From NCBI GenBank assembly GCA_029721515.1, contig CM056561.1, positions 10,770,501 to 10,834,500 on the forward strand: DNA of 64,000 nucleotides, given 5' to 3'. Under the pieces are notes generated by a model. It made no database searches. It saw only the letters and a list, made by a program, of their open reading frames with translations, and had not been told where the DNA came from. The translations under genes were made by a program, and so were the position numbers. Positions within the stretch are counted from its first letter, which is position 1. Every line of letters starts with the position of its first letter. The stretch comes from Synanceia verrucosa (taxonomy: Eukaryota > Chordata > Actinopteri > Perciformes > Synanceiidae). Shown piece after piece: positions 1-13,202 of this stretch.

Positions 1-784
1 TTGTGTATTAAATGAAAAACACTTTCATAGTTTCAGGCAATAAAATCACCATAGGTTTAAGAAAATGACAACATGGTTGACATCAGTATTCGACTCCCTG
101 GGAATGACAATGGGCTGCTTAGCTGTGGTTCCAGGTCAAGTTTCTTTTATTTATTTAACACTTTAAACAGTTTAAAAGATCTATTAAACAGGAAATTAAA
201 AAAGGTATACATAATAAAATAGTTAAAAAGTTAAAAGGGAATAAAACTGGGTTTTCAGACATGTCTTACAAACACTGACAGAGGCAGCCTGCCTTATAGT
301 GCCTGGAAAGCTGTTCTGGAACTGAGAGGGTTGCCAAAGTAAAAAAATGGTCAATGAAGTCCAGCTTTGTTTGTGCTGCAAGTCTCATTTCTATGAGGTG
401 TGCAATGACAGTAAAAAGAAAAAAAACAGTCTCAGCTCCACCCACGTAACAGGAGTGGTCAGTCCTGAGGTAGGCTTCTTTGAAGCAATCCTAAAATATA
501 CTGATATACCACAATATAAAATCCACCACAACATAGTGTATTGCACATCCTAAGTAACCAGTAGTGGTACTAGTCATAGGTAGTAAGCTTGTTAGCTGGG
601 CATGCTAAAATTTGCAGATAATAGTACACCTTGTTTAATCAGTTCCGATCACTTACTACACCATTTGAGATTCAGATTATTCTGTGCAGTTGTGACCGAA
701 TGTATGAATTGGACAAAAACAAGTGAATTTGCTGATGAGTCATTACATATTTTTTGCATATTTTTTGTGGACTTAATGAACTGC
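1..784. other. noncoding, nothing recognised
   Basis: AT-rich unique sequence. No open frame here has a coding character or splice context. Confidence 0.6.
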
Positions 785-1134
785 CAGGGCAGCACGGTGG
801 TGTAGTGGTTAGCACTGTCACCGTGTTCGATTCTCGATTCGATTCTCGATTCCGGGGCTTTTCTGTGTGGAGTTTGCATGTTCTCCCTGTGTCTGCATGG
901 GTTCTCTCCGGGTACTAAGGCTTCCTTCCACCATCCAAAAACATGCATGGGGATTAGATTAATTGGCTAATTTAAATTGCCCATAGCTGTGAGTGGTTGT
1001 CTGTCTCTATATGCCTTGTGATCAACTGGCAAATTGTCCAGGGTGTACACCGCCTTTCACCCTAACACAGCTGGGATAGGCACCAGCCTCCCCTCAACCC
1101 TATGTGAGGATAAGCAGTGGAAAATGGATGGATG
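785..1134 (+). mobile_element. near full-length tRNA-derived SINE
   Basis: It begins with a tRNA-like head (ggtgtagtggttagcac, A-box type), continues through the family body (gtttgcatgttctccctgtg, aaaacatgcatggggatta, cagctgggataggc) and ends in a ggatggatg tail. The head has lost its anticodon part and carries a duplicated B-box-like segment (cgattctcgattcgattctc). It is therefore probably not transcriptionally competent. Confidence 0.8.
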
Positions 1135-1138
1135 CTTG

Positions 1139-1288
1139 CTTCCACACCTAATGTCTACCAATCGAGAACCCACCCAAACACAGGGAGAACATGCAAACTC
1201 TACACAGAAAGGCCCTGGGCCGAGAATCGAACCCAGTACTTTCTTTCTGTGAGGTGACAGTGCTAACCATTACACCATCGTAACACCC
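1139..1288 (-). mobile_element. SINE head fragment in inverted orientation
   Basis: The reverse complement reads ggtgtaatggttagcac, then gggttcgattctc (B box), then gtttgcatgttctccctgtg. It belongs to the same family as the copy immediately to its left, and only the first roughly 150 bp is present. The two copies sit tail to tail a few bases apart. Confidence 0.75.
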
Positions 1289-2325
1289 CCTGAGATAATA
1301 TTTATCTCTAATAAGCTATCATACTAGCCATCATTTTGTGAAAATGTCTGATCTTATTTTACACTGAAATTTGTCAGTTGTGTAAATGATTGCATGTGTC
1401 AACCAGGATTTTATAAGAATTTTAAATAGTAGATTTATATTATTCTGCTGGATAATAAAAGCCATATTTTTCAACGAGTCACAGCACAGAATGTGCAAAT
1501 TGATAGAATGAGGGACAAATAGTTAATCACACAATGGAGCAAATAAATCAGCAAAACTACTTTGAGGTCCTCTTGTGTTTTTGCTGCAGTATGAGGATGA
1601 TTACTATCTACTCCTATATGTATAGTCACAGCATTTTTTTTTTTTTGTAAAATGTCGTTGATTGCCGCTTTCCCTTGATATCCAATCCGGATTGTCAATA
1701 TTGCTGAAGCAGCAGTAAAAGCCGCTTTACATTCCCTAATGAGCATCAGCAGCACTGCTCCTCCCATCCATGCCACCACACACACATAAAACACACACAC
1801 ATAGACACAACACAAACACATGACTGTTAAGGAGGTGAGCATATTGACTGATTAATTCCTGTCTGTGTGACCCTGGAGTCTGAGTCAATATGCAGCTGAT
1901 CATCAGGACTGGACAGGGCCTCGGCTCAGCCTCTCCAGCTCATAAACCCCCAGAAACCCCTAGAAACATGAGACCACAGAGAGATGAGCAAGTTTTTCCA
2001 CGCCGCCCTTCCCTTCTGATTCGATTTTAATAGGGTCATTATCTTTTGGATTTTTCACTTAAAAGTAGAGGAGCTATATCATTCCTTTAAAATGTTTCAC
2101 CCTTGAGTAAAACCCTCCAGCAGTTGTTGAGAAGTAGTGAGTTTTTAGTTAGTCTGTAAATTAATAAACTGGAACTTCACTAATGTCACATCTACATCAG
2201 AATGTGTCTGACTCTGAAGTCACATAAGCAGCCTGTCTCTTATTGTAATATATACTCTGTGTAGACTAGTGAAACACTACACAGCAATAACGTGAACTGA
2301 AATTGGATGCTGATAAGGTAAAGTG
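1289..2325. other. noncoding unique stretch
   Basis: AT-rich, apart from 1640-1770, which has higher complexity (gaatgtaaagcggcttttac on the minus strand) and could be regulatory. No gene. Confidence 0.55.
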
Positions 2326-2351
2326 ATATATATATATATATATATATATAT
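2326..2351. repeat. (AT)n microsatellite
   Basis: Thirteen uninterrupted AT units. Confidence 0.95.
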
Positions 2352-2379
2352 CCTGGACACACAATCCTGTATCCCCACA

Positions 2380-2665
2380 TCCCCACTGTGTGTATCCCCA
2401 CTGTGTGGTCAGTCTGTGAGGTAGTCCAGAATCCAGGTGCTGAGGTGGTGGTCCACCCCTGCACGGTCCAACTTGCCACCCAGAAATGTGAGCTTAATGG
2501 TGTTGAACTGGAGAAATCAAAGAACATTATCCTAACAGTGCTTTCAGCTTTCCTAGTGAGAGAGGGATGAGTATAGCAGGTAGATCATCCACCCTGATGC
2601 CAGGTTGATAGGCAAAGTGCAGCGGATCCAGGTGGAGGAGGACCAGTCTCTCCAGGGTCTTCATA
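2380..2665 (-). pseudogene. fragment of an L2/CR1-type LINE reverse transcriptase
   Basis: On the minus strand, conceptual translation in changing frames gives KTLERLVLLHLDPLHFAYQP, then MFFDFSS, then GVDHHLSTWI-like text. These are the finger and palm region of non-LTR reverse transcriptases (FAYQPG, FFDFSSAFNT block). Frameshifts and stops show it is dead, and only a few hundred bases remain. Assignment to L2 versus another CR1-group clade is uncertain. Confidence 0.65.
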
Positions 2666-3265
2666 AGGTAAGGACATAGACTGTATAAAAATAGTGAACG
2701 GAGCTATCGTAACGTCACCTGTTGGGTTAACAAGGGCAATGAATCCCGTACGAAAGTAACTTAAACTTTTCTCTCCAACAGCCAGCAGGGGGTAATACTG
2801 GTGGTTTCAAAAAGAAGTCAGTTTGTATTAAAGTTTATGGGAAAATTACCCTTTTTCCCCCTGGTGTTTTACCTCTGTAAACACTATAAACACAATTTTA
2901 TGGTCTGAATGCTTAGTTTAAATAATGTTAGAATATATCAGGTGTCCATTTACTGAATTATGGTCAAATATATGGTGAAATAACACACAAAGCATTAGGG
3001 CATGGCTATCATGTGATTTTCAGGTCTCTGCTGTCAATCACAGGCTGAAAAGGAGCAGCACTGATGGTCTGAGCTCTCAGCTTATGTTTTTCTTGAACAG
3101 AACCTGGTGTTGCCCACTGACTAAGACCTACAATACACACTCTCTCCTGAGCTTCTTAGGAGATTTTTGTCTCACTCCACACCATCACAGATCATAAACT
3201 CTTGAATATAAGCACAACTCATTGAAATCCACTGAGAAATATAAACACTATTTTTCCAGAAAATC
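2666..3265. repeat. dispersed teleost repeat next to the LINE fragment
   Basis: The sequence around 2796-2960 (ggtttcaaaaagaagtcagt, agtttatgggaaaattaccc) matches my memory of a very common dispersed fish repeat. No open frame is seen. The boundaries are approximate and family assignment needs a repeat library. Confidence 0.4.
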
Positions 3266-3368
3266 AGGAGCTCCCCCTTCACTTGTATGTGCTTACAGGA
3301 CAATATAGTGCATGCATTAAGGTATCACAGTAAAGGGCCAATGTATATGATATATGTCTGTAATGAGG

Positions 3369-3370
<2 letters not shown>

Positions 3371-3410
<40 letters not shown>

Positions 3411-3418
3411 TATGTGTG
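3371..3418. repeat. (GT)n microsatellite
   Basis: GT repeat with two TATG interruptions at its right end. Confidence 0.95.
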
Positions 3419-4771
3419 GTCCAGAGAGTGATGCTTGCAGGGTGAGAGGGCTGATTACGAGAGCAGAGGAGGAAGGTGGTGGTGGTGAGGCTCTGATATC
3501 CGAACAGCTGTCAGCAATTTGGCCCTGCCACTCGTACAGCTTTGAACAAATCTGCTTCAGCTGCTGAATTGCAAAGTGTATGTGTCGTGTGTGTGCACGT
3601 GTATGGGCATACAAACAGCAAACAGAATTTTGAACCATGCTCTAAAGGGAATTCAAGGTCACCATATATTTAAATATATTTCCTTTAATACTTCTGTCAT
3701 TGCAGCTTTGTTCTGTAACATCTTGGTCAGTATTGTAAATCAGTCAACATGTTTGTAATACTATCCTATCTAAGTTTCTGATTACTGAATTAAAATTATT
3801 AGTTGGTAAGGTGATTGTTTAATAGAAAATATTAAAGTGTTTGTTTTGAAAAAAATATATATGAATGAACAGAAATTGTTCTATTTTTCTGATAATATTC
3901 TTATTAGACTGGACCACTATTCCCTTTTCAAATTAAAATTACCTCGTCAAACACTTTTTAAACCCATAATAATGTCACTCTGTGATTTTTACTCTGTCAA
4001 ACAAAATTTAGACGACCTACTAGTCATCATAATAAAATCAACACAACACAATTTGATGCAAATGATTATTTCATTTTATTTTTTTATTTAAGTGAGAAAC
4101 AACCTTTGTCAAGCCTGTATTTTTCATGATTATTTATCATTATAAAATATATATTATAATAATTGTATTATTTTTATATTAAACTGGGCTAAATAAAAGG
4201 CCCAGCTTAAAAAAATATAAATAAAAAGAATATTAAAAAAAAATACACTATAAAGAGACTTAGCCGAGCAACTAAAAGCTACAAACAAGCCATAATGCAG
4301 AGACAAACACTCGTGATTCAATAGCAATGTTTGCTTTTTAATTTCAGTATAATTTCTATATCAGTATACATCTATGATTCCTTGTGTTATTATGCATTGT
4401 TCAAAGGCTGTACCTTGTACAGGCTGTGAGAGCATATATCACACACCAGCCCAAGCTGTATAGTTTAATTGCCTTAAACATTATCTTTCCCCAAACACAC
4501 CCTGTGGAGTTTGGGGAAACACAGTGTTTGTGGCAATTTCTTTGCTCAAACATACCCTGTGGAGTTTTTGACCTCTAGTAGCACTATGGATCAGTTTTTT
4601 TTATGACTGATTCCACTGTTTTGTTGTGTTTAGTGTCGCCATGTCTGTGGTTTTCTTGCAAAATTGTGCTTCTGAAGAGTTGCCTCGGGTTGACTTCTTT
4701 TGCTTGCAATACAAAGTACAACAAAAATATCTCTCTTGAGGAAAAGCATGTAACAAAGAATCCCTGTTGAT
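3419..4771. other. AT-rich noncoding stretch with one direct repeat
   Basis: Very AT-rich from 3640 to 4340. caaacacaccctgtggagtt (from 4492) is repeated with one change from 4548. Nothing else seen. Confidence 0.6.
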
Positions 4772-4915
4772 CAGAGCTGGACACGGTACCTTTAAAAGGT
4801 AATTAGTTATAGTTACTAGTTACAAATAGTTACAATTGGTAACTGAATTGCTCCAATATAAATGCAGTTACCAGAGAAAGTAATTATTGTGTTACTTTTT
4901 TTAAAGTTTAAGTAT
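4772..4915. repeat. GTAACT-rich transposon end
   Basis: It carries ggtaattagttatagttact followed by ttacaaatagttac and ggtaactg, a degenerate TAACT-rich pattern like terminal regions of a fish DNA transposon. Similar text recurs at 6760-7265, 16985-17466 and 38945-39330. Confidence 0.35.
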
Positions 4916-5854
4916 GTCAAACAATTTGGATTCTGGATTTTGGGATTTTGGATCATCAATTGCTCTCACCCCTCCCTCACCAAAGAAAAAAAAAAAAAAA
5001 CAGCTTTGCAGCTCCTGTGACTGAGAGCCAAGTCAGATGACAACACCTTCAATTAGTAGGAGTAAGGATGATTAGTTGTATTACACGTAACTGAAAAAAT
5101 TATGTCATTAGTAATGCTGGGAGCTGACAAGACTATTTATCCTTGAGGAAGTGGGACACAGATGAACACAATCAGCGCAGGGTCAGACAACCACAATATC
5201 AAGAAACACACAAAGGTAGGAAGTCAAGTGATCTGAAACAAGAGCGAAAGTATTATTACAAAATAAAAGAGAGACCAGAAAACATTAAAAACAAGACTGA
5301 ACGTATGAAAAACGGCAAAGTACTGAGACATGACATGTGTGTCGTCTGTATGAATGAATTTTTCCTGCATTAAGCGCAGATGTCTGTCTATCCCTAAACA
5401 AAGCACATTGTCCACAGATCCACAGCCATCCCGCTAGGAGGATCTTTAAGTTATAAATTGGTCTGGCAATTTCCCCACATGTTGAGTGATAACAGTGAGG
5501 TCAGCCTCTGGTCAGCCAAATAGTTATGGGAGAACAGAGATGTTCCAATCTGTTTTACTGGTCCACCCCTATCAGCAAGTTTCCACCATTTCAGTGGGAC
5601 AGAGAATAAGTAAGATAAATCCAGAGAGAGAAGGTGGGAAGGGTGGTCTTCTCTGCACAATGGACGGTCGGCTCATTAAAGTGAATTGTTTGGTAAAACG
5701 GTGTAAGTTTTTGGCTAAGAGGATTCTCCGTTCAATTTGTAATTTGGATAGTTTCCAGTTTGCCTTTACGCTCCCCCAATCAATTATGATGACACCTTTA
5801 ACTGCAAAGAGCTCGAGGTGTATCATTCAAACCAGGCCTGTCCTGTCCTGAACC

Positions 5855-5888
<34 letters not shown>

Positions 5889-6759
5889 CACACCAAAAAA
5901 GCTCAGGGCTGCTGCCTCAGTAGTAATGAATGTCAAGAGATGTACGTTAATAAATTAGCCATGCATGTATTTTACTTTATTAATGGTCTCAGAGGCAAAT
6001 CACAACCTCTTTAATGTGTTTCACTTAGTGTAGCTTATGGGTGCATTTCATAAGACATGGCAGCTTTTTAGACACTTATTCTGGGGGCAAATTTATCACC
6101 CTCTCTGCTTCTTTTCAGGGCTTTCTCCTCATTTCCACATGCAGCAATTTCCTTGTATCGGCTGCAATATAAGTTCTTTCCCTGGCCAAGTTAACTTTCT
6201 GAATGAAACGTGTTGAATCTTTGATTTAATCTGGAAGACCTAGCCATGATGAACTATTTTCATGACAGTAAAGATGAGCAAAGATCTTCAACTAACCCCT
6301 GACCTCACAAAAATAATAATACTTGCAGCTCAAAGTTCACACAGTGAACCAGTTTACTGTCCATTGCTTCTGTTTAAAAAAACAGCAGGATGCTATGGTA
6401 TTAATCTGCGCATTCGATGTCATCGTTAACACCCGCCTCCCCCCGTCCCCCACCATTCCCTGACTGGCCAGGACGGAATGCATCATGAGAAATCGAGTCC
6501 AAGGAGATCAAACCCAGACGTAATATGTGGGGAAATGATAACTGAGCAGAAGATTTTGGAGGGCTACGGCCAGGCTACAAATGAATATGTTCAGTTCACT
6601 GTTCACCAACACATGCTCTGTTGTTGCATTCATGCACAACACTGACAATAGTGGGTTGTCCTGAATTTTCTTGAACAGTCAACTGATCAACAAAGGGAAT
6701 AATTAAATTTCTTTACTAATTACTCCACAGCTGAAATAATAGTACTTACATTACTCAGC
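4916..6759. other. noncoding stretch
   Basis: This may be the interior of an element spanning 4772-7265, but no transposase-like frame is seen. A GT repeat is at 5859. Confidence 0.45.
5859..5886. repeat. (GT)n microsatellite
   Basis: Uninterrupted GT repeat of about 14 units. Confidence 0.95.
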
Positions 6760-7265
6760 ACCAGTTGCACTCGTTACTGAAAAATAACTGAACTGAACTG
6801 AATAACTGAAAGTTACCATTACTGGTTACTTCATTCAAAAAGTAACTCAATTACTTTGGTGATTACTTACACCAAAAAGCAATGCAAAGTAAAAGTATTT
6901 TTTTTTTTACTTTCATGGAAGTCAAAACTTGGAGCTTGGATCATCGTAACCCCAAAGTTTAGTGCTCCCAACACCCGACATTTGTGTGCAACTGGAATGC
7001 ACCAAAAGTTGAATAACACAAATGTCAAGCTCCCAATGCTTCTGCAATGACATTAATGCTCTATTTTACTGACGATATTTGTTTCCTTATGCTGGGAAAG
7101 TGATGGACACTCTCAGATGGACACTATGAATGCATAGTGCCATCTCAGAGCATGAATGAAAGCAATCTGAATTCATCAATCAAGAAATCATTTACAGAGT
7201 AATGGACAAACACACAATATGGTAAAGGTAACTGCATTTATTTAGAATTAATGCCCAACACTGCT
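6760..7265. repeat. GTAACT-type element with unique core and hairpin
   Basis: A TAACT-rich part (agtaactcaattactttggt) is followed by a core (ccaaagtttagtgctccca) that occurs again, inverted, at 39130-39215. A hairpin lies at 7110-7150 (ctctcagatgg-acactatg against catagtgccatctcagag). The element ends near gcccaacactg. It may be the other end of the element starting at 4772. Confidence 0.45.
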
Positions 7266-10200
7266 CAGCACAGCCTCATCAAATGCTTCTCCAAGAGCTC
7301 AAAGAGTTCGAACCCCCGCTGGTTCTTGTAGGAAATTGTAAATCTTGTAATCTTGTAGGAATATCAATTCAATGGAAACAGGTATCAGATGACAACAAAA
7401 GTATAAGAATTAAACAACTTAAACTATTGTTATATACAACAACTACACTGTTTATAATCTATATTCCTTTAAACAGTCAATTTGAAAACTCATTGACAAC
7501 AACAATAATATTTTAGCATTAGATATATTATTTTGATTAAAGAGCTTGCACATATGGTGGATTAACCATTACAGAAACAAAAAAAGCATTTTGGTTATCA
7601 GCAATACTGTTTATATAGGGCAGGGGTGACAAACACCTTACACTGGGCGATGGTCTAATAAATTTGTCAAGCACTGTGTATATACTGTACACCCACCATT
7701 TCTCCCTATAACTTCTCTGCTTCCTTTTTCCTCCCTCCTCTACATCCCTCCCACCTCAGAAGTGCTTCCCCTATCCCTCCCTCCTCCCCCAGATCCTGAA
7801 GGTCAGCTCCTGGTGAGTGATCTCCCATTCTGCTGAGTCCACCAAAAGCTGGATCAGAGTGGCGCTGCGCTGCGACCCGGCCGGCCACTGACGTCCATAA
7901 ACCAAACCAGGAATGACAGGTGTCGCTGCCTCCCCCCTGCCTCCTCTTTTCACACACTTTTCCTTTCCCTTTTTCCTTTCTTCCCCTCTTTTTTCCTCAC
8001 AATGCCTTTCTTGCCATTCCATGTTGATTTATGGTTTATTGTTCCTTGTCGTGTCTCAAGGTCGCTGCTAACGCAGGGGGGTGGGGTGGGGTGCCACTCA
8101 AATAAGGCTGGGGTTCCCACTGCATCTCCCCAACACTCACCCTCTATGGTTCATGAACTACACCAACACCCTAAGAGGTGATGCTAATCAAGAGCAATAA
8201 TGTCAGAGGTTACATCAGTGCCTCACCTGTGAAAAACCTACACCTTACCTATGAAACTCACTGTTACTGTGTATTGTTGCAAGACTGGAATCCTTTTCAG
8301 TTATACTTTTCTTTCTTTTTACAAATTCTTGTCTTCAGCTGTTTTCTATTTTTCCAATTGATTTCCTGATTTTTGTATTTGTATTAATTGCCCTGGGAGA
8401 CAGAAAATACAGGAGGAGAAAAGGAGCATTAAAAGGAAAAATACAAGCTCACATCGGCGGACGTGGTTCCTCCCTGAACTGTAGTCAATGAAAGAAAGAT
8501 CCATCATGGTGCTCCCAGAGGAGTCGCAGACATCTAAATAGAAATTAGCAGGACACTACCCAACAGTATAGATCTCTCTTGGTCCACTGAGAGAGTCACT
8601 AGTGGATGGTTGGTGGAGGTGGAGGAGGAAAAGCTGGGCTCAGTTAGCTTACAATTTACCTCCTTTGGAGTGTGTGTGTCTGTGTCTGTGTGTGTGTGTG
8701 TGTGTGTGTTTTAGTGTTGTATTTCTAAAGGATCTTAGTTGTTTCCTGATTGAGCTGGATCTCTCTACACTACTAAATGGAACCTGTCAGGGCATTAACA
8801 TCTGTGATGGGCATCAAGAGAAGAGGGTGTGTTGGCTGAGATTTTGTTTGTGCTTGTGTGTGTGAGTCTTCACCCAGACATGCATACAAATGGCCACTGC
8901 AGGCTTGTATCAGTGCAGTGAGCTGTCATTAGGACTTTGATAGAGTGTGTTTGTTGTGTGTTTGTGTTCTGCCTCTGTCCACATTGGGGTCACACACTTG
9001 ACTTAGTACTAGTTGATTGGGGACGGCATGTGCAATTGGGGACAAAGTCCATGTCCCCAATTGTTCAAACCTTGATTTTAGGTCAGTGTTTAGGGTTAGG
9101 GTTAGAGTTGGGATTTGGGGGTTAGTTGTTGTAAAAATCCCTAAATACCCCAAAAGTGACTTAAGGAAACGTGTGTGTGTGTGTGTTTGTGCATGCCCAT
9201 GCACGCTCATGAGAATTAACCTCAGTGTGTGGCACATGGTGCACAATTTTAGGCATGATGTCAGTATGTGCTCTTGTAGCCCTTCCGTAAAACATATTTC
9301 AAATACATATGAAACTGCTCACCAAAGCTTTTATGTATTTTAAGTTACATCCATAGCTTAAATAACATTACATTTCAAGTCCAATGTTCTTTTTACAAAT
9401 ATAAGTGATGTTGTCATGCTGTCATTGTGGGAGTGTATTGCTATTATTTTATTACCTTTATAAGCATAAGGAGCAATGTAAACCTAAAGTGTTTCAGCAC
9501 CAAATGTACCTGCTATATCTTTCCTTTACAGGATCATGTCACTAAAAGACTTTTGGAGTGCATCTTCAGAATAATGTAGTTTCACCACGACAGACCTGCA
9601 TCAATGACATCCACCTCTTGTCTTTCCTATGTTTCCTTGGACTGATGAGGTTTCCATTGAGGTCAGGGAAAAGTGGTTAGGAAAAGACATCAGAACATAT
9701 TTTTTTAACATTTTGTCCAAAGTCTTAGTCTTAACATAGTTGATCATACACAGGTAATCAGTCCAAGTAAGCAAACACATCCAGACAGGGAACAGGCAGA
9801 AGTAAAAGTCAGTGACAGTGGTAAAGTCCAAAAAACATAAAAAGTGTACATGAGAAATGTTAGAAAGCTATGAGCAAGGAACAGAAAAAGTGATTGGTGA
9901 ATGTTTGAGGGCAGGCGAGGATAATCATGGCGGTAGGAAAAGACAAACACAGGAGGTAAATCTGAACATGACACAAGTGGATAGAACTTACAACTTAAAA
10001 AAAAAGTCTGCCTGAGAACAGAGCCAGACTAGGACAACCATATCCTTCCTCTTCCTCTGATCTTGTTACCACCTCTCATTCACAGCCCACATCACCCTCT
10101 CTTCCACTTTTTTTTTTTTTGGACCAGGGATCCTTCCTCTCCTGTCCCTCCTCCCCTGTCTGAAATGTGCGTGTGAGAGGAGCAGCTTTGCAGCAGTCCT

Positions 10201-13149
10201 TCCTGAGCTTTCCAGGTCACGCTCTCCCTACAGACAAATCAACCTCTGGCTTCCCTTATATGTTTCCTTCCACCCTACCTTTGTTACACTTCATTCAGAC
10301 TGAGAGCATTTTACTTTATTCTACTTTTAGCTTGATTGCTTGAGGAAAGATAAACGGTCAATTGATAAATCACTTTTGATGATATCATTGGAGGGAGAGG
10401 AGCCAAGGTAATAGTCATTCTTCTATTTTAGGAAACACGGGACATTCACAGCCCTAAATTGGACCTGCAGATACGTGTTACATTTACATAATGTAACAGT
10501 AGCAGCACTTATAGGTGTTGTGTATGTGAAGCTAACCTGGGCCTGTCCTCTCTTGTATTACGACTTCTACCTCAAGAAGCAATAGTGAGTCACTGAAGTG
10601 TCCAGTCTGCCCTCAGTCCATCATGAGAAGACCAAATGTAGAGCTGCTGTTGTGTTGAAGATACAGGGGTCATTTTGTCTTCCCCAGAGGTTTGTGTCAG
10701 ATAATCTGAACCCAATAGCAGAGGTGAAATACTGGATCCTATTTATTTGCAGCATGTGGCTATGTGTGTGTTACACATTGCACCTTTAAATGTGACCTAC
10801 CCTACTGTAAGAATTTGGAATGGCACAAATCGGGGACCCATACTTAAATCATCAACTGTGGTTTGATGCTGAAAATGGAAAGCAGCAAGTAGTTACCAAG
10901 AAATCAATCAAATTTATGTCACACTCGAAGTTATGAAAGATATGCTCTTTCACGTCTAAAGTTACATCAAATAAAAAAAAGTGTTCCAACATAAAATGTA
11001 AAAAAAGAAAAACAAATCAGCTTTACTACGGTCATATTTGGCAAAATAACTTAAAAGCGACATAAGATGGTCCCTTTGGAGTGTTATAGCCCCATATAAA
11101 TGTTTTCTCTGAACATTTTGAACTTCAACATGATTGGCTTCCACTTTCTTGCCGCAGTCATTAAATTCCTGGCTCAGCGGAGGCTGTGATGAAATTTATT
11201 TATTTACATACCAAATAGATAAGATGTTCATTACTGCAGACTTTCTGTGGAAATTCCTCACCATATCAAACACTTTGACCTCCATTCACATGAGTTATTG
11301 TCATCCACTCTCAGCACAAACTGTGTAATGTTCATTAATGGCCCAGTAGCAGATATTTAGCTTGTTAGATAACAAATAAAAAAGTAGATATTTCTCCAGT
11401 CCCTTTGGGAAAAATCACCAAAAACATAACCACAAACTGCAGCCTTTTTCCTGCACCTGGGTATCCTCACATCTGCTAAAAATATCACTTAACTTTTGAT
11501 TTTGGTGATCTGTCTGTCCCTGTTGTGCTCACTAACATGAGTTTCGTGCCTGGTTTAGTGGTCAAAATGTCATTATCCATCATTAAAATGAGAAGCAGGA
11601 AATGGCACAGAATGTCTTTGCGCTCCTTTGTGACTGTGAACAAGTGACTGTTGCTGCATCAACCCAAAGCACAGGGTCGATCAGGGGCCATCTCTAATTT
11701 ATGCTTTTTTCTCTCTCTAACTCTCTCATCCACATACACTCACACATGTACTTGTTGGAGGTTAAACTCAAGCAGAGCAACTGAGGGGAAACCCAAATGT
11801 CAAGAGAGACACTATTTGATGCTAAAGTGCACCTTGATATGAATGCATCTCTGCAGAAGTAATTGATTTTCATTTTTGGTGTACCACTGGCTGTTTTGTT
11901 CTGAGTTCTGATGTTGAGTATGGATGCCATCTCCATATAAGGCCATGCATCTATGACAACTCAACTTAGTAGAAAGTGTTAAAAGTTCAGCAGCTATAGT
12001 CCAGGGACACCTTTGAGAGTCTGTGATGAACTCTATTTTTTGTCCCTCTGAATGTATGAAACATGTACAGTACACCATTTAACATTTAAAGTTACTGTCA
12101 GGAACTTTTAACTGATCATTCATTTCTATATAGTTAATGTTAATGCAAAATCAGACAAAATCTTGCAGGTTCATTCAAAATCATTCAGTTGTCAAACCCA
12201 GTGTGGACAGACCCAGATCAGGCTTTGCTGTTGTCCACTGAAATGCTCTTTCCAAAGAGAAATACACCCAACCCGTGTTCAGAAACCATGTGTTTGAAAC
12301 AAGTCGTCAGGATTTCTGCAATGTCATAAATCTACAATGGTTAGATCACTTGACAATCAGACATTAACATTTTAAATGTGTCCCAGTCTATTTCTTGCAG
12401 TGTATGTAAATGACATCAGCTGAAACTGTTGCCTGGTGATGCAGTATGAGGAAAATACAGTTTGGAGTTTTCTGGTAGAAACACAAAATAAAAATATCAA
12501 CTGTATGAATGTGTTTTTCAAGGATGCACACAACGTGTTTGTGTAAAGGCAAATAGAAACTACGTAGGTTTAAAATACTTTGAACTCACTATAACACAAG
12601 CAGACATTTAGCTGACTTCACACAGCTCCATTTCATGTATTATATATGTGATTAAATAAAGATGCATGTTGACAGGTTCATTGTTATCTTGGTGCAGCAG
12701 GTTATAAAGTGAGCTAGTTTTGTTTCTCCCCAGCAGAAACGGAAGCATTCATTATCAGCACAAGTAGGTGTCAAAGCCTGGAAAACTTTCAGTGGTTTCA
12801 CATCATGCCCCTGATTCCTCAGGAGAGTTTCATTCTCCCAAAATTTAACAACTTTCCTAATCTGGGATATTTTATTTCTTTTTGAATACAACTGATCTTC
12901 ATTGTCCCAAAGGAAGCGGTAGGGTTGGACACTACTTTCTCTGTCTTACTCTAAAACACACACACATACTGTAAGCATGCATTAATCAGTGGGTTTGCAT
13001 GATGACAGTGTCCCATCTTACTGGCAGGTCCCGATGTGCAACAATCAATGGCTCAAGCCATGAACAGGGGAAGTGAGGCTGCCTGGAATCAGCACTCTTT
13101 ATCTCTCTGTCACTTGTTTCCCCTCCTTCATCCCCCCCTCTCTGTCTCT
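7266..13149. other. gene-free stretch
   Basis: Contains a polypyrimidine-rich tract (7695-8010), GT repeats and a degenerate gggttagggtta-type run near 9085-9125. A GC-richer unique block lies at 7780-7930 and CT-rich sequence at 10020-10260. No exon could be supported. Confidence 0.55.
8671..8709. repeat. (GT)n microsatellite
   Basis: GT repeat interrupted by two TC steps. Confidence 0.9.
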
Positions 13150-13160
13150 CACACACACAG

Positions 13161-13201
<41 letters not shown>
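13150..13201. repeat. (CA)n microsatellite
   Basis: CA repeat with one GATA interruption near its left end. Confidence 0.95.

Positions 13202-13202
<1 letters not shown>

Noticed and set aside
1715..1745. ggaatgtaaag on the minus strand, matching part of miR-1
   Set aside because: In mammals miR-1/miR-133a lie near GATA5, so I looked for them. The match stops after 11 nt and the region does not fold with a miR-1 passenger arm. No miR-133 sequence was noticed either.
7706..8022. Overlapping Lys/Arg/Glu/Gly-rich minus-strand frames
   Set aside because: These come from polypyrimidine tracts on the plus strand, are composition-driven and carry no domain.
9085..9125. gggttagggtta telomere-like run
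   Set aside because: Only two clean units, the rest degenerate. This is an interstitial low-complexity patch, not a telomere.
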